Part shown: one piece after another, positions 8,757-17,502 of the stretch
Layout of the letters: the number at the start of each line of letters is the position of its first letter
How positions within the stretch are numbered: position 1 is the stretch's first letter
From: Rhodospirillaceae bacterium
GTDB taxonomy: Bacteria > Pseudomonadota > Alphaproteobacteria > Rhodospirillales > Rhodospirillaceae
Assembly (NCBI GenBank): GCA_029245025.1
Contig: JAQWQC010000001.1
Location: forward strand, 62,001-126,000
Length of the DNA stretch: 64,000 bases
Direction: 5' to 3'
The notes under the pieces: model-generated
Seen by the model: the letters and a program-made list of their open reading frames with translations, nothing else
The model's database searches: none
Told to the model about the DNA's origin: nothing
Program-made: the position numbers and the translations under genes

Positions 8757-8915
8757 TTTCGGCACCCTGTTGGAATTGCTGTACATGTCTCGGTTGAGTG
8801 CTGCTTTGGCTATGCACAGTTGGCCACAAGAGATGCCCAAAAGGCATTTGGTAGCGTCGGACAAATAGACCATATAGGCTAAATAACGTCGGCTTAATTG
8901 TTGGTTGAATTTGTC

Positions 8916-10460
8916 ATGGTTGGTAGAGCCTGTTTGGCACAATTGGTGAGGTGCGCAACGTTTGGCGCCCTCGTGCTTTTCGTTACGTTTTTTGTGAGTA
9001 AGCCATCATTGGCGGACAGCACCACGCTCCGCGTCGGTTTTCCTGTTGCAGCGGCAACAGGTGGGTACCCTTTCGCGCGCGATGATGGCGGTGGTCTCAG
9101 ATTTGCTTTCTATGACGGGCTAACTCGATTTACCCCAAGTGGTGAGTTGCTGCCGGCGCTGGCGGTATCATGGGAAAATGAGACGTCGACCAAGTGGGTT
9201 TTTCAACTTCGCGAAGGCGTTGTATTCAGCAATGGAGAGCCATTTAACGCGGACAGTGTCGTCGCCACCTTGACGGAGCTTTACAACCCGGACGTTCTTC
9301 ATCCCAAGAAAGCGGATATGGGATTAATCAATGGGTACCGCGCGCGTGGCCCTTATACCGTAGAAATTGAAACCTCTGAGCCTGATCCGCTTATTCCACG
9401 ACGGATGGCTCAGCTTCCAATGATTGAGCCGAAAGCTTGGAAAGAGCTGGGTCGAGACGGTTACGCAATAACCCCGATTGGGACCGGCGCGTATAAGGTC
9501 GAGTCTTGGGGCAACAACCGCACCAGACCTGTTTTAGTGGCGGTGGAAAATTCCTGGCGGCAGGTCAAACACATCAAGAGGGTGGAAGTTACCATCATTC
9601 CCGAACCTGGTTCTCGTGTCAGTGGGCTCCTATCGAGTGAGTTTGACATGGCGATTAGTTTGCCTAGCGATGATATTTCGGTGCTGGAAGCGAACGACAT
9701 AAAAATCCGAATGTCGAATAATCCAAGCATTTTATCCATCGCCTTCCGGACAGTACGTCCTGATGATTCACCAATCAAAGATGCGCGTGTCCGACAAGCG
9801 TTAAACTACGCCGTTGATAAACAATCGATTGCAGATTTTATTCTTGGCGGTACCAGTCGCGTCGCACACCAGCCGGCCACGCCAGAGTTGATAGGGTACA
9901 ATCCAGACGCTGAACCTTTCGATTACAACCCCGAGAAGGCTAAGCAGTTACTTATTGACGCTGGATACCCCAACGGATTCCCACTCAAGTTTTCCGTGTA
10001 CGGCGGAATCTTGCCGGGCGATACGTTGATATTCCAGAAGATTGCCCAAGACCTCGCTGCAATCGGTGTGCAGACCGAGCTACGACAAATATCGTTTCCT
10101 GATTATGTCAGACGATTATTTAATTCGGACTGGGAGGACATTGATGGGTTCTCCATCGGTTGGCTGAACATGCAACTATGGGATCCTCAGAAATCTTTTG
10201 AGCAATTCTCATGTATGTACACGGCACCGTTTTATTGTGACGAGGGTATGATGCCGTTGTTAGACGCTGCCCGTGTTGAAATGGACCCGGCTGAGCGAGA
10301 GTCGTTGCTCCAAGAAATAGTTCTGCGTTTTAGGGATCAAGCAGCAGCCTTGTGGCTGGTTGAGTTTGCAGGAGCCAACGGATTGCAACCGACCTATGAG
10401 GTCGGCCGGTTTCGCCTTGATGGCAGCGCATATGAACAAATTGAATACGTTGGCGACTAA
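8916..10460 (+). CDS. Family-5 extracellular solute-binding protein (copy 2)
   Basis: Periplasmic binding protein of 514 residues, DppA/OppA family. The open frame runs back to a TTG at 8898, but the ATG at 8916 is preferred. It is followed by a signal peptide (about 33 residues, ending PSLADST). It shares with copy 1 and copy 3 the blocks YDGLTR, LPALAVSWEN, the GYNPDAEPFDYNPEKAKQLL region and DAGYPNGF, and the C-terminal FSCMYTAPFYC pair of cysteines. As with the other copies there is no adjacent membrane permease or ATPase. Its stop overlaps the convergent PhyH gene by 4 bp. Confidence 0.9.
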   Translation: MVGRACLAQLVRCATFGALVLFVTFFVSKPSLADSTTLRVGFPVAAATGGYPFARDDGGGLRFAFYDGLTRFTPSGELLPALAVSWENETSTKWVFQLREGVVFSNGEPFNADSVVATLTELYNPDVLHPKKADMGLINGYRARGPYTVEIETSEPDPLIPRRMAQLPMIEPKAWKELGRDGYAITPIGTGAYKVESWGNNRTRPVLVAVENSWRQVKHIKRVEVTIIPEPGSRVSGLLSSEFDMAISLPSDDISVLEANDIKIRMSNNPSILSIAFRTVRPDDSPIKDARVRQALNYAVDKQSIADFILGGTSRVAHQPATPELIGYNPDAEPFDYNPEKAKQLLIDAGYPNGFPLKFSVYGGILPGDTLIFQKIAQDLAAIGVQTELRQISFPDYVRRLFNSDWEDIDGFSIGWLNMQLWDPQKSFEQFSCMYTAPFYCDEGMMPLLDAARVEMDPAERESLLQEIVLRFRDQAAALWLVEFAGANGLQPTYEVGRFRLDGSAYEQIEYVGD

Positions 10461-11380
10461 CTGGCTTTTTTCGCCAGTTCGCTGAACAACGCGTCCTCGT
10501 TTACTGTATCCCGGCGTTGAGCTTGCCAGGTCGTCGCAAATCCACGGGGGAACTGGTCGTCAACGTCCCGTTGACCATCTTCTGACCAGAGGATTGGGAA
10601 CAAAGGTCCGGCGGGTGGGTTGCCTTCCACCATCTCATCAAATGATACGCCCGCGATATTCAAGCAGTCCGGTCGAGGCGCCCAGCGAATATCGTCACCA
10701 AAAATACGAGCTGATATAGCAATACGCCAATCGTCACTCGTATTGCCAGATGAGTAGTGCAACACCCAAGGATGAATCACCAGCATATCGCCGGGCTCCA
10801 TCTCCCAATTGAGAAAGCGGGCGTCTGGATCGGCACGCAGTTTGGCTTCATCCGGATGCGGAGCCCTGTCATCTGGCTTAATCATCTTTCGGGCATTAGG
10901 CGAGAAGAGCCAATAGGGAATGTCTTGTGTTTGAGACCCTGCAAGCACCTCTAAAGAGTTTTCTGGTGCGACGGGGTTCAACGGTATCCAAAGAGACGGG
11001 ACCATATGTCCACTTACAGGCCACCCCATGCGATCGCAGTGCCATAAGGTCTTTGAGTCGGAATTGGGTGGCTTGGCAAATATCTCTTCAAAGAAAAACC
11101 GCGCGGTTGACGATCCGATTGTTTGAGCAGCCGCTTGTCCCATCGGTGAGTTAAAGATGAAGTTCCTAAACTCCGGAATGATTCGAGACATGTATCGTCC
11201 GGGTGCAGATGGAAGCAAACCAACGTCTTCTTCATCGACCGATATGCGCCGTGCCGCTGGCGTCATGCTCTCTATCCATTCCGGGTCAAAGACCTTCCGT
11301 AAACACACAACTCCGTCGCGGGCATAAGTCTCGCGATCTTCATCAGTGATGGCTCTAAGTGTTTCAGTATTTAGCGTCAT
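10457..11380 (-). CDS. Phytanoyl-CoA dioxygenase (PhyH) family oxygenase (copy 1)
   Basis: Fe(II)/2-oxoglutarate-dependent oxygenase of 307 residues with the double-stranded beta-helix of the PhyH family. The iron ligands are visible as HCD in LWHCDRMGWP near residue 115 (HxD pair). The distal His lies in HPWVLHYSSGN near 210, followed by an Arg in DDWRIAISAR for 2-oxoglutarate. It likely hydroxylates a small organic or CoA-linked substrate. It is the last gene of the long minus-strand operon that starts with the LysR gene at 18410, lying 99 bp after the FAD oxidase. A second PhyH gene lies at 29560. Confidence 0.9.
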   Translation of the reverse strand: MTLNTETLRAITDEDRETYARDGVVCLRKVFDPEWIESMTPAARRISVDEEDVGLLPSAPGRYMSRIIPEFRNFIFNSPMGQAAAQTIGSSTARFFFEEIFAKPPNSDSKTLWHCDRMGWPVSGHMVPSLWIPLNPVAPENSLEVLAGSQTQDIPYWLFSPNARKMIKPDDRAPHPDEAKLRADPDARFLNWEMEPGDMLVIHPWVLHYSSGNTSDDWRIAISARIFGDDIRWAPRPDCLNIAGVSFDEMVEGNPPAGPLFPILWSEDGQRDVDDQFPRGFATTWQAQRRDTVNEDALFSELAKKAS

Positions 11381-11479
11381 GGTCGAAGCTTTCGTCTATT
11401 CGGAGTTTAATTCTGCCTGTCCTGGTTCGTCTTACAAATAGAAAGTTAGGCTGGTGGTATGCCCTTTTTGCATGAAGGG

Positions 11480-13069
11480 CTAAAGCCCGAGAGCCCCGGG
11501 GTTGAGGAGGCCGTGTGGGTCGACTTGTGCTTTAATTTGCTTCACCAAGCTGACAGTCATGTCTGAGCGATCGCGCAGGTATGGGTAGGCTTTACCGATT
11601 TGAAGGTGAACACCACTATGTTCATGCATGATCGTGACCATGTCTTCAAACATCTCTTTAGCGAACGCCCGTCCTTTTTCGTTCGGCTCATTTTTTCGCA
11701 TGGGCGCAAGGAGTTCTTCCGGTGTGTTGCGTTCATGGAAAACATCCGGTTGATCAGGCCAGTATAAGACTGGCTCGTAGAGGAAGCCATTGGTGCTCAA
11801 AGTTCCAAAGATCGACGGTGTCGTCATATCCATCGCGTCCATCTCAGCTTTGCGTTCCGCAAAATAGTTTTCGAGCGCTGTATGAAAAGCGACCGCTTTT
11901 GAAAACGGCACAATGGTATGCAGCGGTAGGCAGCGTTTGCCATCCATTCCGACCACCGGGTAGGGCATGAACGGTGTCGCGCGCATGACAGCCGGCATGG
12001 TGTTCGGAATATCCCGGCCGGTTCCACCAACGGCGTCCCTTATCGTTTGAATATGGCCTTTCAATTCGGTGCGGTTGTCGGCTTCCACGGCACAATGGAC
12101 AAAACACTCGGCTTTTGTGGCCCAACTCCGCCCGGCCATGGCCATTTTGACCACCTGCAGGAGTCCGCTTAAGACCCCGCCAGATGCCCGGCCGACTGCA
12201 AACATGATTTTTAGGTCTTCCCACAAGCCCTTGCTGGCGACTACGCCTTCCATGGCGCGTCTGGTAAATCCAAAAACTTCTGTGGCCCTGTTGGATGCGG
12301 AAATGCCGGACATGGCCTTTTGCGCTGCCTGAAAACTATCAAACCCAAACGATAGACCTTGAGTCAGTTTGGCGCGTCTCTGTAGGCGCAACGTTACCGT
12401 TGCCTTGATGCCGAGGGCGCCGGCATCTCCGCAGAACAAACCTGTTAAGTCCGGCCCATAGTTTCGGAAGAAGGGTGACTTACCTGTTTGTGCTGCGGAC
12501 CCCGTCGCAAACACGGTGCCGTCTGCCGTGACTATTTCCATTCCCAGCACAGCTTCAGCGGATATGCCATCTTTGGATGAGCCTAGGCTCGCTGCGCCTT
12601 GCGACATTCCGCCACCGATAGTGGCCTTGAAGCCTGACAGGGGTCCCCAGAACTCAGCACGCACCCCGTGGGGTGCGAGCGCTTTGTCCAGGGATTCCCA
12701 AGTGCAGCCAGCTTGGACCGTCACAAACATGTCCTCAACATTGATTTCCGTAATCTCGTTGAGACCGGTCATATCAAGCGAAAAGCCGTTCGGTCCGGAT
12801 GGTAGATAAGCGTCCGTATAGGAGTATCCGCCGCCGCGTGCAAACACCGCTATGCCAGCATCTGTCAAAGTTTTGACCGCATTGGCAAGACCATCGACTG
12901 TCGTTGGGCGGATTACCGCAGCGACAGTGGGACCCGTCGCAAATACATCTTGCGAATGGTATACACACGTCTCGGCGTCGGTGATAACTGCATCTGACCC
13001 GATAATTGCCCGTGTTGCCTCAAGCGCTTGAGAGACGACTTCGCTGGTCACTGGTGTGCTCATATTCAT
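11480..13069 (-). CDS. FAD-linked oxidase of the PCMH/VAO fold (copy 1)
   Basis: Flavoprotein of 529 residues. Residues 30-230 form the PCMH-type FAD-binding domain (AAVIRPTTVDGLANAV, ARGGGYSYTDAYLP, GCTWESLD, ATIGGGMSQG). The rest is the substrate-cap domain, and the protein ends NPGALGL. Berberine-bridge enzymes bind FAD through a His after GGG; here Tyr stands there, so flavinylation at that site is not expected. Relatives oxidise alcohols, hydroxyacids or phenols. It shares GGG.SYT, GCTWE, GLFCGDAGALGIK-type blocks and the C-terminus with the gene at 40693. It lies 16 bp after the methyltransferase in the same operon. Confidence 0.88.
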   Translation of the reverse strand: MNMSTPVTSEVVSQALEATRAIIGSDAVITDAETCVYHSQDVFATGPTVAAVIRPTTVDGLANAVKTLTDAGIAVFARGGGYSYTDAYLPSGPNGFSLDMTGLNEITEINVEDMFVTVQAGCTWESLDKALAPHGVRAEFWGPLSGFKATIGGGMSQGAASLGSSKDGISAEAVLGMEIVTADGTVFATGSAAQTGKSPFFRNYGPDLTGLFCGDAGALGIKATVTLRLQRRAKLTQGLSFGFDSFQAAQKAMSGISASNRATEVFGFTRRAMEGVVASKGLWEDLKIMFAVGRASGGVLSGLLQVVKMAMAGRSWATKAECFVHCAVEADNRTELKGHIQTIRDAVGGTGRDIPNTMPAVMRATPFMPYPVVGMDGKRCLPLHTIVPFSKAVAFHTALENYFAERKAEMDAMDMTTPSIFGTLSTNGFLYEPVLYWPDQPDVFHERNTPEELLAPMRKNEPNEKGRAFAKEMFEDMVTIMHEHSGVHLQIGKAYPYLRDRSDMTVSLVKQIKAQVDPHGLLNPGALGL

Positions 13070-13085
13070 TAGATTTCCGGGATGC

Positions 13086-14171
13086 CTACGCGGGCTTCGT
13101 CGCGACTATTGTCTGCAAAAATCCATTCGAATTTTTAGGTCCTGATGTGATCACAAACCCAGCATCTTTAAGTTCTTTATGGAAGTCCATGTAGACGAAC
13201 CCAGGTGAATAGGGCTCGCAATTATTGATGGAATCGTAATCAATCATCCACCGTTGAGAGGCTGGCATATTCGGCCCTGCACTTGGAAATTCGTAAATGC
13301 AGAACGTTCCACCTGGCCGAAGAATACGAAACATTTCGTTGATCGTATCTTTAATGACCCGGACCGGAATTTCGTGGAACAGGATGTAAGAGAGAATCAT
13401 GTCGAAACTGTCGTTGTCAAACTTGGTGTCTTCGGAGAGTCCTTGAACGAAGTTAACGTCGACGCCCCTCTCAACGGCTTGCCAGTGTGCATATGTCACC
13501 ATCGGCAACCCGACATCTAAGCCGGTTACTTCTGCATCGGGGTAGCGATCCTTAAGAATGATGGTGGCTTGGCCAATACTGCATGCTAGGTCGAGTATCT
13601 TTTCGACCTTGCCGTGTTCTGGCGGGGTAAGTGTATCGACAATTTCAGCATGAAGTTCGTCTTGATCGTTGGCGCCCGCGTAAAAAACTTTGGTGCCGTA
13701 ATGGTAAACCATCCCACCAATGGGGTCGTCAGTATAGCCCCCAGGTTGTAGGTGAATTTCGCGACGGGCGTAGCTCGGCACCTCGAAGTTAGGATCGACC
13801 GTGAGTTTACCAGGACCTTTTTTGGTAGCGTCTTCCATGGCCTTGGTGAGGTCGTCCATAAAAGGCTCAAAAGAATTCCGCGTGCGCCGCCACATCATCT
13901 CTTGATGTGATCGCATGTAGCGCTGCCACGTTGCGGGTAGGGGTAGTTTATTTATAACCCCTTTGATGTCCTTAATGTCTGTGGTGTCGTCGGTTTCGCC
14001 TAAGGCTTCGGCAACAGCCTTGTCACCTTCAGCGGCGACGGCGGGAAATGTGCCGTATCCCGCAATGCCGCGAAACGTCTCTACGAAATCCAGGTAGCTT
14101 TCATCTGAGAGCCGCGTCGTACGTGGCAAAATGCCGTTATAGCCGCGGGATAATGCAACTGTGGTACTCAT
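13086..14171 (-). CDS. SAM-dependent methyltransferase of the IHxQPGGY family (M1)
   Basis: Protein of 361 residues. The C-terminal half is a class I methyltransferase: motif I ILDLACSIGQ at 192-201, acidic loop VTGLDVG, and FDMILSYILFHE. The N-terminal ~150 residues are helical and belong to a family found four times in this window. They contain QEMMW at 90-94, a linker GKLTVDPNFEVP at 121-132, and IHLQPGGY at 139-146. The start overlaps the stop of the small helical protein by 4 bases (ATGA), implying translational coupling. The methyl acceptor is unknown. It sits between that small gene and the FAD oxidase in a seven-gene operon, so it probably modifies an intermediate or a partner of that pathway. 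Confidence 0.88.
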   Translation of the reverse strand: MSTTVALSRGYNGILPRTTRLSDESYLDFVETFRGIAGYGTFPAVAAEGDKAVAEALGETDDTTDIKDIKGVINKLPLPATWQRYMRSHQEMMWRRTRNSFEPFMDDLTKAMEDATKKGPGKLTVDPNFEVPSYARREIHLQPGGYTDDPIGGMVYHYGTKVFYAGANDQDELHAEIVDTLTPPEHGKVEKILDLACSIGQATIILKDRYPDAEVTGLDVGLPMVTYAHWQAVERGVDVNFVQGLSEDTKFDNDSFDMILSYILFHEIPVRVIKDTINEMFRILRPGGTFCIYEFPSAGPNMPASQRWMIDYDSINNCEPYSPGFVYMDFHKELKDAGFVITSGPKNSNGFLQTIVATKPA

Positions 14172-14527
14172 GATTGGCCTCCTAATTCATCTGCAGTGTC
14201 CATGCCGAACTTAACGTCCACTGAGCCGCGCGACATGCGCCTAAACACGTTTGAAACCAACTCAGCGCGCTCAGCGGCGCGAGCGGCATTGTCTGCAGGT
14301 GTCGGTTCGTATGCTTCGATCATCGTGCTAATATCTTTGCCGACGACGTCATTAAGAATGCGCTCGAGAAGAATGGCGCGGTCACGGTATGTCCATACGG
14401 CTGCAGTCAACTCCAGCAAGGACTCGTGAATATTGTCGAGTACTTGGTTGTCGAAGAACTGCTTTCCAGGACCATCGATTTCGTCTCCAAACACGAAACG
14501 CGGGTCTTTTGGGGGCAAGTTTTTCAT
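14168..14527 (-). CDS. Small helical protein paired with the methyltransferase (P1)
   Basis: Protein of 119 residues without signal peptide or recognised domain. It is one of three full-length paralogs (others at 24777 and 62907), each beside a methyltransferase of the IHxQPGGY family. The shared core is predicted all-helical. A first helix (LDNIHESLLELTAAVWTYRD here, residues 30-49) is followed by R-x-x-x-LERIL, a short gap, then ISTMIEAYEPTPADNAARAA and a last helix ending SNVFRRM. The W-x4-R-x-x-x-[LM]-E pattern recurs. It overlaps the next gene by 4 bases, so a subunit or chaperone role for that methyltransferase is the simplest inference. Function is unknown. Confidence 0.8.
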   Translation of the reverse strand: MKNLPPKDPRFVFGDEIDGPGKQFFDNQVLDNIHESLLELTAAVWTYRDRAILLERILNDVVGKDISTMIEAYEPTPADNAARAAERAELVSNVFRRMSRGSVDVKFGMDTADELGGQS

Positions 14528-14539
14528 TAGTCTTTTCCT

Positions 14540-15904
14540 TTAGGCGAGTTCTGCATCCATTCTAGCAACATGAGCGCCATATGGTTTCTTTCCAACGAAT
14601 AATATAGCTGCTCCAATCAACATGACGGTCGGGCAAACAACACTGATCGAGTAGCGAATAAGGTTAGCATCTCCCAGTACGTAATCAGTGAAGACCGCCA
14701 CAAGAAATGGTCCGCCACCTTGTCCAAGGACATTGGCAACAAGGAGATATATGGCGACCATTTGACCCCGTAAGCGATTGGGCACAATTAAGGGCAAGGC
14801 AGACGGCCCAGTGCCAAACGGCATTGTTCCAAAGAAGACCACAGGGGCGAGTAAAATTAGCGATAAATCTTTGCCGGGGACCAAGGTGAAGGTGGCGAGA
14901 AAAGGTGTTGCGAGAATTGCAGAAATGAAACCAGCGCGCATGTTGGAGTCATTGTAGCCGCGACTCTTCATCCAATCAGAGAGAAGCCCACCCGCAACAA
15001 CTCCAGCGGATCCCAGTGTCACGAAATAGAGTCCAAAAATTCCGCCAATCTCGCCAGCCGTCATGCCGTGTGTCCGCATAAAATAGGCGGGAACCCACGC
15101 GCTAACTGAGAACATTGCGACGGTCAAAAACGTAAAGCCGAACACAACAGGTAAAATAACGACCTTATTATCGATCAAATATTGCCAGGCCTGGCGCAAG
15201 GATAGCGTTTCATCTTTTTGCTCGCCGGTTGTGGTGGCCCCAAGGCGTGGCGGTTCCCGCACCAGCAGCCATACGATCAATGCGAAAATGAGGCCCGGGA
15301 CTGACACAATCAGAAAGGTCATCTGCCAAGGTCGAATTGTTCCAAAGAACCCCAAATCAACCGGACCGATTTCCGTCATTTTGCTGATTACGAAACCGCC
15401 CACAAGGAGGGCAATTCCAGTACCTAGAAAACTAGAGCCCGTGAAAACACTTAACGCGCGCGTCAGGCTTTTCCTGGGGAAGTAATCGGCAAGCATCGAA
15501 AACCCAGCGGGAGATAGAGTTGCTTCGCCGACCCCTACCATCATCCGGGCCACAAAGAGTTGCCAAAAGACTTTCGCGAGCCCGCAAACAGCCGTCGCGA
15601 AAGACCACAGCACCATGCCTGCTAAGATAATGGTCTTGCGGTTTCTCGCATCTACCAACCTGCCCATGGGAATTGCAGCGGCGCTATAGAAAAGCGCGAA
15701 TGCAAATCCTTGCAATAAACTCACTTGCGTGTCGGAAATCCCTAAGTCGCTTTTTATGGGGTCAACCAGCAAGCTGATGATCTGGCGGTCAATGAATGAG
15801 ATAATTGCCGCGAGACACAACATGCACACTACAAACCAGGCATACCCATCCGAGCGAAATGCAAAATTTGGGTCAGACACGGAGTCGGTTTGTGCGTTTC
15901 TCAT
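14540..15904 (-). CDS. MFS transporter, Spinster-like
   Basis: Integral membrane protein of 454 residues with about 12 transmembrane segments. It has the opening FIDRQIISLLVDPIKSDLGI of Spinster-type major facilitator proteins, the loop 2-3 motif GRLVDARNRK near 80-90, and GVGEATLSPAG in segment 4-5. Such proteins move organic acids, lipids or drugs by proton coupling. It lies 9 bp after the GMC oxidoreductase and 12 bp before the small helical protein in one operon, so it probably imports the pathway substrate or exports an intermediate. Two further MFS-type genes, at 30538 and 35217, are not close relatives. Confidence 0.9.
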   Translation of the reverse strand: MRNAQTDSVSDPNFAFRSDGYAWFVVCMLCLAAIISFIDRQIISLLVDPIKSDLGISDTQVSLLQGFAFALFYSAAAIPMGRLVDARNRKTIILAGMVLWSFATAVCGLAKVFWQLFVARMMVGVGEATLSPAGFSMLADYFPRKSLTRALSVFTGSSFLGTGIALLVGGFVISKMTEIGPVDLGFFGTIRPWQMTFLIVSVPGLIFALIVWLLVREPPRLGATTTGEQKDETLSLRQAWQYLIDNKVVILPVVFGFTFLTVAMFSVSAWVPAYFMRTHGMTAGEIGGIFGLYFVTLGSAGVVAGGLLSDWMKSRGYNDSNMRAGFISAILATPFLATFTLVPGKDLSLILLAPVVFFGTMPFGTGPSALPLIVPNRLRGQMVAIYLLVANVLGQGGGPFLVAVFTDYVLGDANLIRYSISVVCPTVMLIGAAILFVGKKPYGAHVARMDAELA

Positions 15905-15912
15905 GTAACGTC

Positions 15913-17502
15913 CTAGGCAGTAATCAAATCGGCGGCTTTTTCACCGATCATGAGTGCTGTGGCATTGGTATTACCACTGATCAATTCAGGCATGATAGAG
16001 GCATCTGCAACTCGCAAGTCGTCCACCCCTCTGACCTTTAGGTCTGGTGTGACAACAGCCTCCTCATCAGAGCCCATACGGCATGTGCCAACAACATGAT
16101 AACCAAGAAACGCTGTCTTACGCAGGAAGTCCGCCCATTCGTCGTCACTTTGCACGTCTTCCCCGGGCAGACGTTCAGCGATTCGGTGGGGGGCAAAGGC
16201 TGGACCGGATAAGATGCGTCTTACAGACTTGCACCCTTCCATCAGTTTCACCAAGTCGTCCTCATCATCAAAAAGGTTGTGAGCGATTTTTGGTGCTACA
16301 AATGGGTCGCTAGAATTTAGGTGTACCCTGCCACGTGTTTTCGGATAAGCAATGTTAACGGCAGCCGAGATGGCTGGCTTGTCGTGGGGAATAACGCCGT
16401 TTTCATCAAAGCTAAAGGCATACGGTCCAAGCTGAACCTGTATATCTGCAAAGTCTTGCGAGGCATCAGATTTAGTAAACGCCACTGCGTGGGGGTAGGG
16501 GCTTGTGGCGGGGCCACGGCCAAACAGCAACCAATTGACGGCGTGAATTGCTATTTTCCAGCTATTGATCTCCGTATTGAAGGTCGATTGGTTGACCTCA
16601 ATGCTTACCATGCCTTCTGGGTGTTCTTGCAGGTTTTGTCCGACGCCCGGCGCATTGCGGCGAACCTCTATGCCATGCGACCGCAATTCATCCTCCGGTC
16701 CAATGCCACTTAGCATCAGAATTTTTGGCGTTGAGAGTGTCCCGGCGCTAAGGGTTACGCCGGAACTCGCTTTTGCTGCTTTTGGTGTATTGCCTTTTTG
16801 GTATTGGACCCCCGTGCACCGTGATCCCTCAAACGTGAGACCTGTCACCATTGCGCTTGTAATGATTTTTAGATTGCTAGGCTTTTTTCCGGGCCACAGA
16901 TAGGCACGGGCTGCGTGATATCGCCAGCCGCGGGATTGAGTCACTTGGCTGTAGGCCACGCCAAGTTGGCTAGCGCCGTTGTAGTCGTCATTAAAACGTA
17001 TGCCCGTCTCTTTGGCGGCATCAACAAACACGTGGGCCAGCGGGTGTGTTGTACGTAACCGATCGACATGAACGGGACCGGTCCGGCCTCGCACGGAAGC
17101 ATCACCTATGGCTGTTCTCTCCAGGCGTTGGAAGATGGGTAGTAAATCGTTGTAAGACCAACCCGTACAGCCATTCTCGGCCCACTTGTTATAGTCACGA
17201 GCTTGGCCACGTACGTAGAGCATTCCGTTTATGGAACTGGATCCGCCCAGAACTTTGCCTGCGGGCCAAAGGTCGACCTTGCCGTCCCGGCTGGCGTCGG
17301 GCTCTGCCATATGCATCCAATCGAGACTTGGATTACCCATCGCCTTAACAATGGCTGCTGGGACATGAATGAAGGGTGACCAGTCGCGTCCTCCAGCTTC
17401 TAGCAGGAGTATCTTTTCAGCGGGATGATTGGTGGCGAGGCGGAAAGCCAAGGCTGAACCAGCGGACCCGCCGCCAACAATGATATGAGTAAATTCACTC
17501 AT
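15913..17502 (-). CDS. GMC-family FAD oxidoreductase (choline dehydrogenase-like)
   Basis: Flavoprotein of 529 residues, full GMC length. It has the FAD-binding GGGSAGS at residues 9-15, the GMC signature PAGKVLGGSSSINGMLYVRG near 80-100, and the catalytic pair His (YHVVGTCRMG, about 473) and Asn (SGNTNAT, about 511). GMC enzymes oxidise primary alcohols to aldehydes or acids. No signal peptide is seen. Its ATG overlaps the stop of the LysR gene by 4 bases (ATGA), so regulator and enzyme are translationally coupled. It is the first enzyme of the operon that continues to the PhyH gene at 10457. Confidence 0.93.
   Translation of the reverse strand: MSEFTHIIVGGGSAGSALAFRLATNHPAEKILLLEAGGRDWSPFIHVPAAIVKAMGNPSLDWMHMAEPDASRDGKVDLWPAGKVLGGSSSINGMLYVRGQARDYNKWAENGCTGWSYNDLLPIFQRLERTAIGDASVRGRTGPVHVDRLRTTHPLAHVFVDAAKETGIRFNDDYNGASQLGVAYSQVTQSRGWRYHAARAYLWPGKKPSNLKIITSAMVTGLTFEGSRCTGVQYQKGNTPKAAKASSGVTLSAGTLSTPKILMLSGIGPEDELRSHGIEVRRNAPGVGQNLQEHPEGMVSIEVNQSTFNTEINSWKIAIHAVNWLLFGRGPATSPYPHAVAFTKSDASQDFADIQVQLGPYAFSFDENGVIPHDKPAISAAVNIAYPKTRGRVHLNSSDPFVAPKIAHNLFDDEDDLVKLMEGCKSVRRILSGPAFAPHRIAERLPGEDVQSDDEWADFLRKTAFLGYHVVGTCRMGSDEEAVVTPDLKVRGVDDLRVADASIMPELISGNTNATALMIGEKAADLITA

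Noticed and set aside
8833-8847. Small hairpin ATGCC-caaaa-GGCAT between the SDR-like gene and solute-binding protein copy 2
   Set aside because: A 5-bp stem with only TTT after it is too weak to call as a terminator.
11461-11480. Hairpin GCCCTT-N8-AAGGGC at the end of the FAD oxidase gene
   Set aside because: The stem is 6 bp, overlaps the stop codon, and no T-run follows on the minus strand, so a terminator is not supported.
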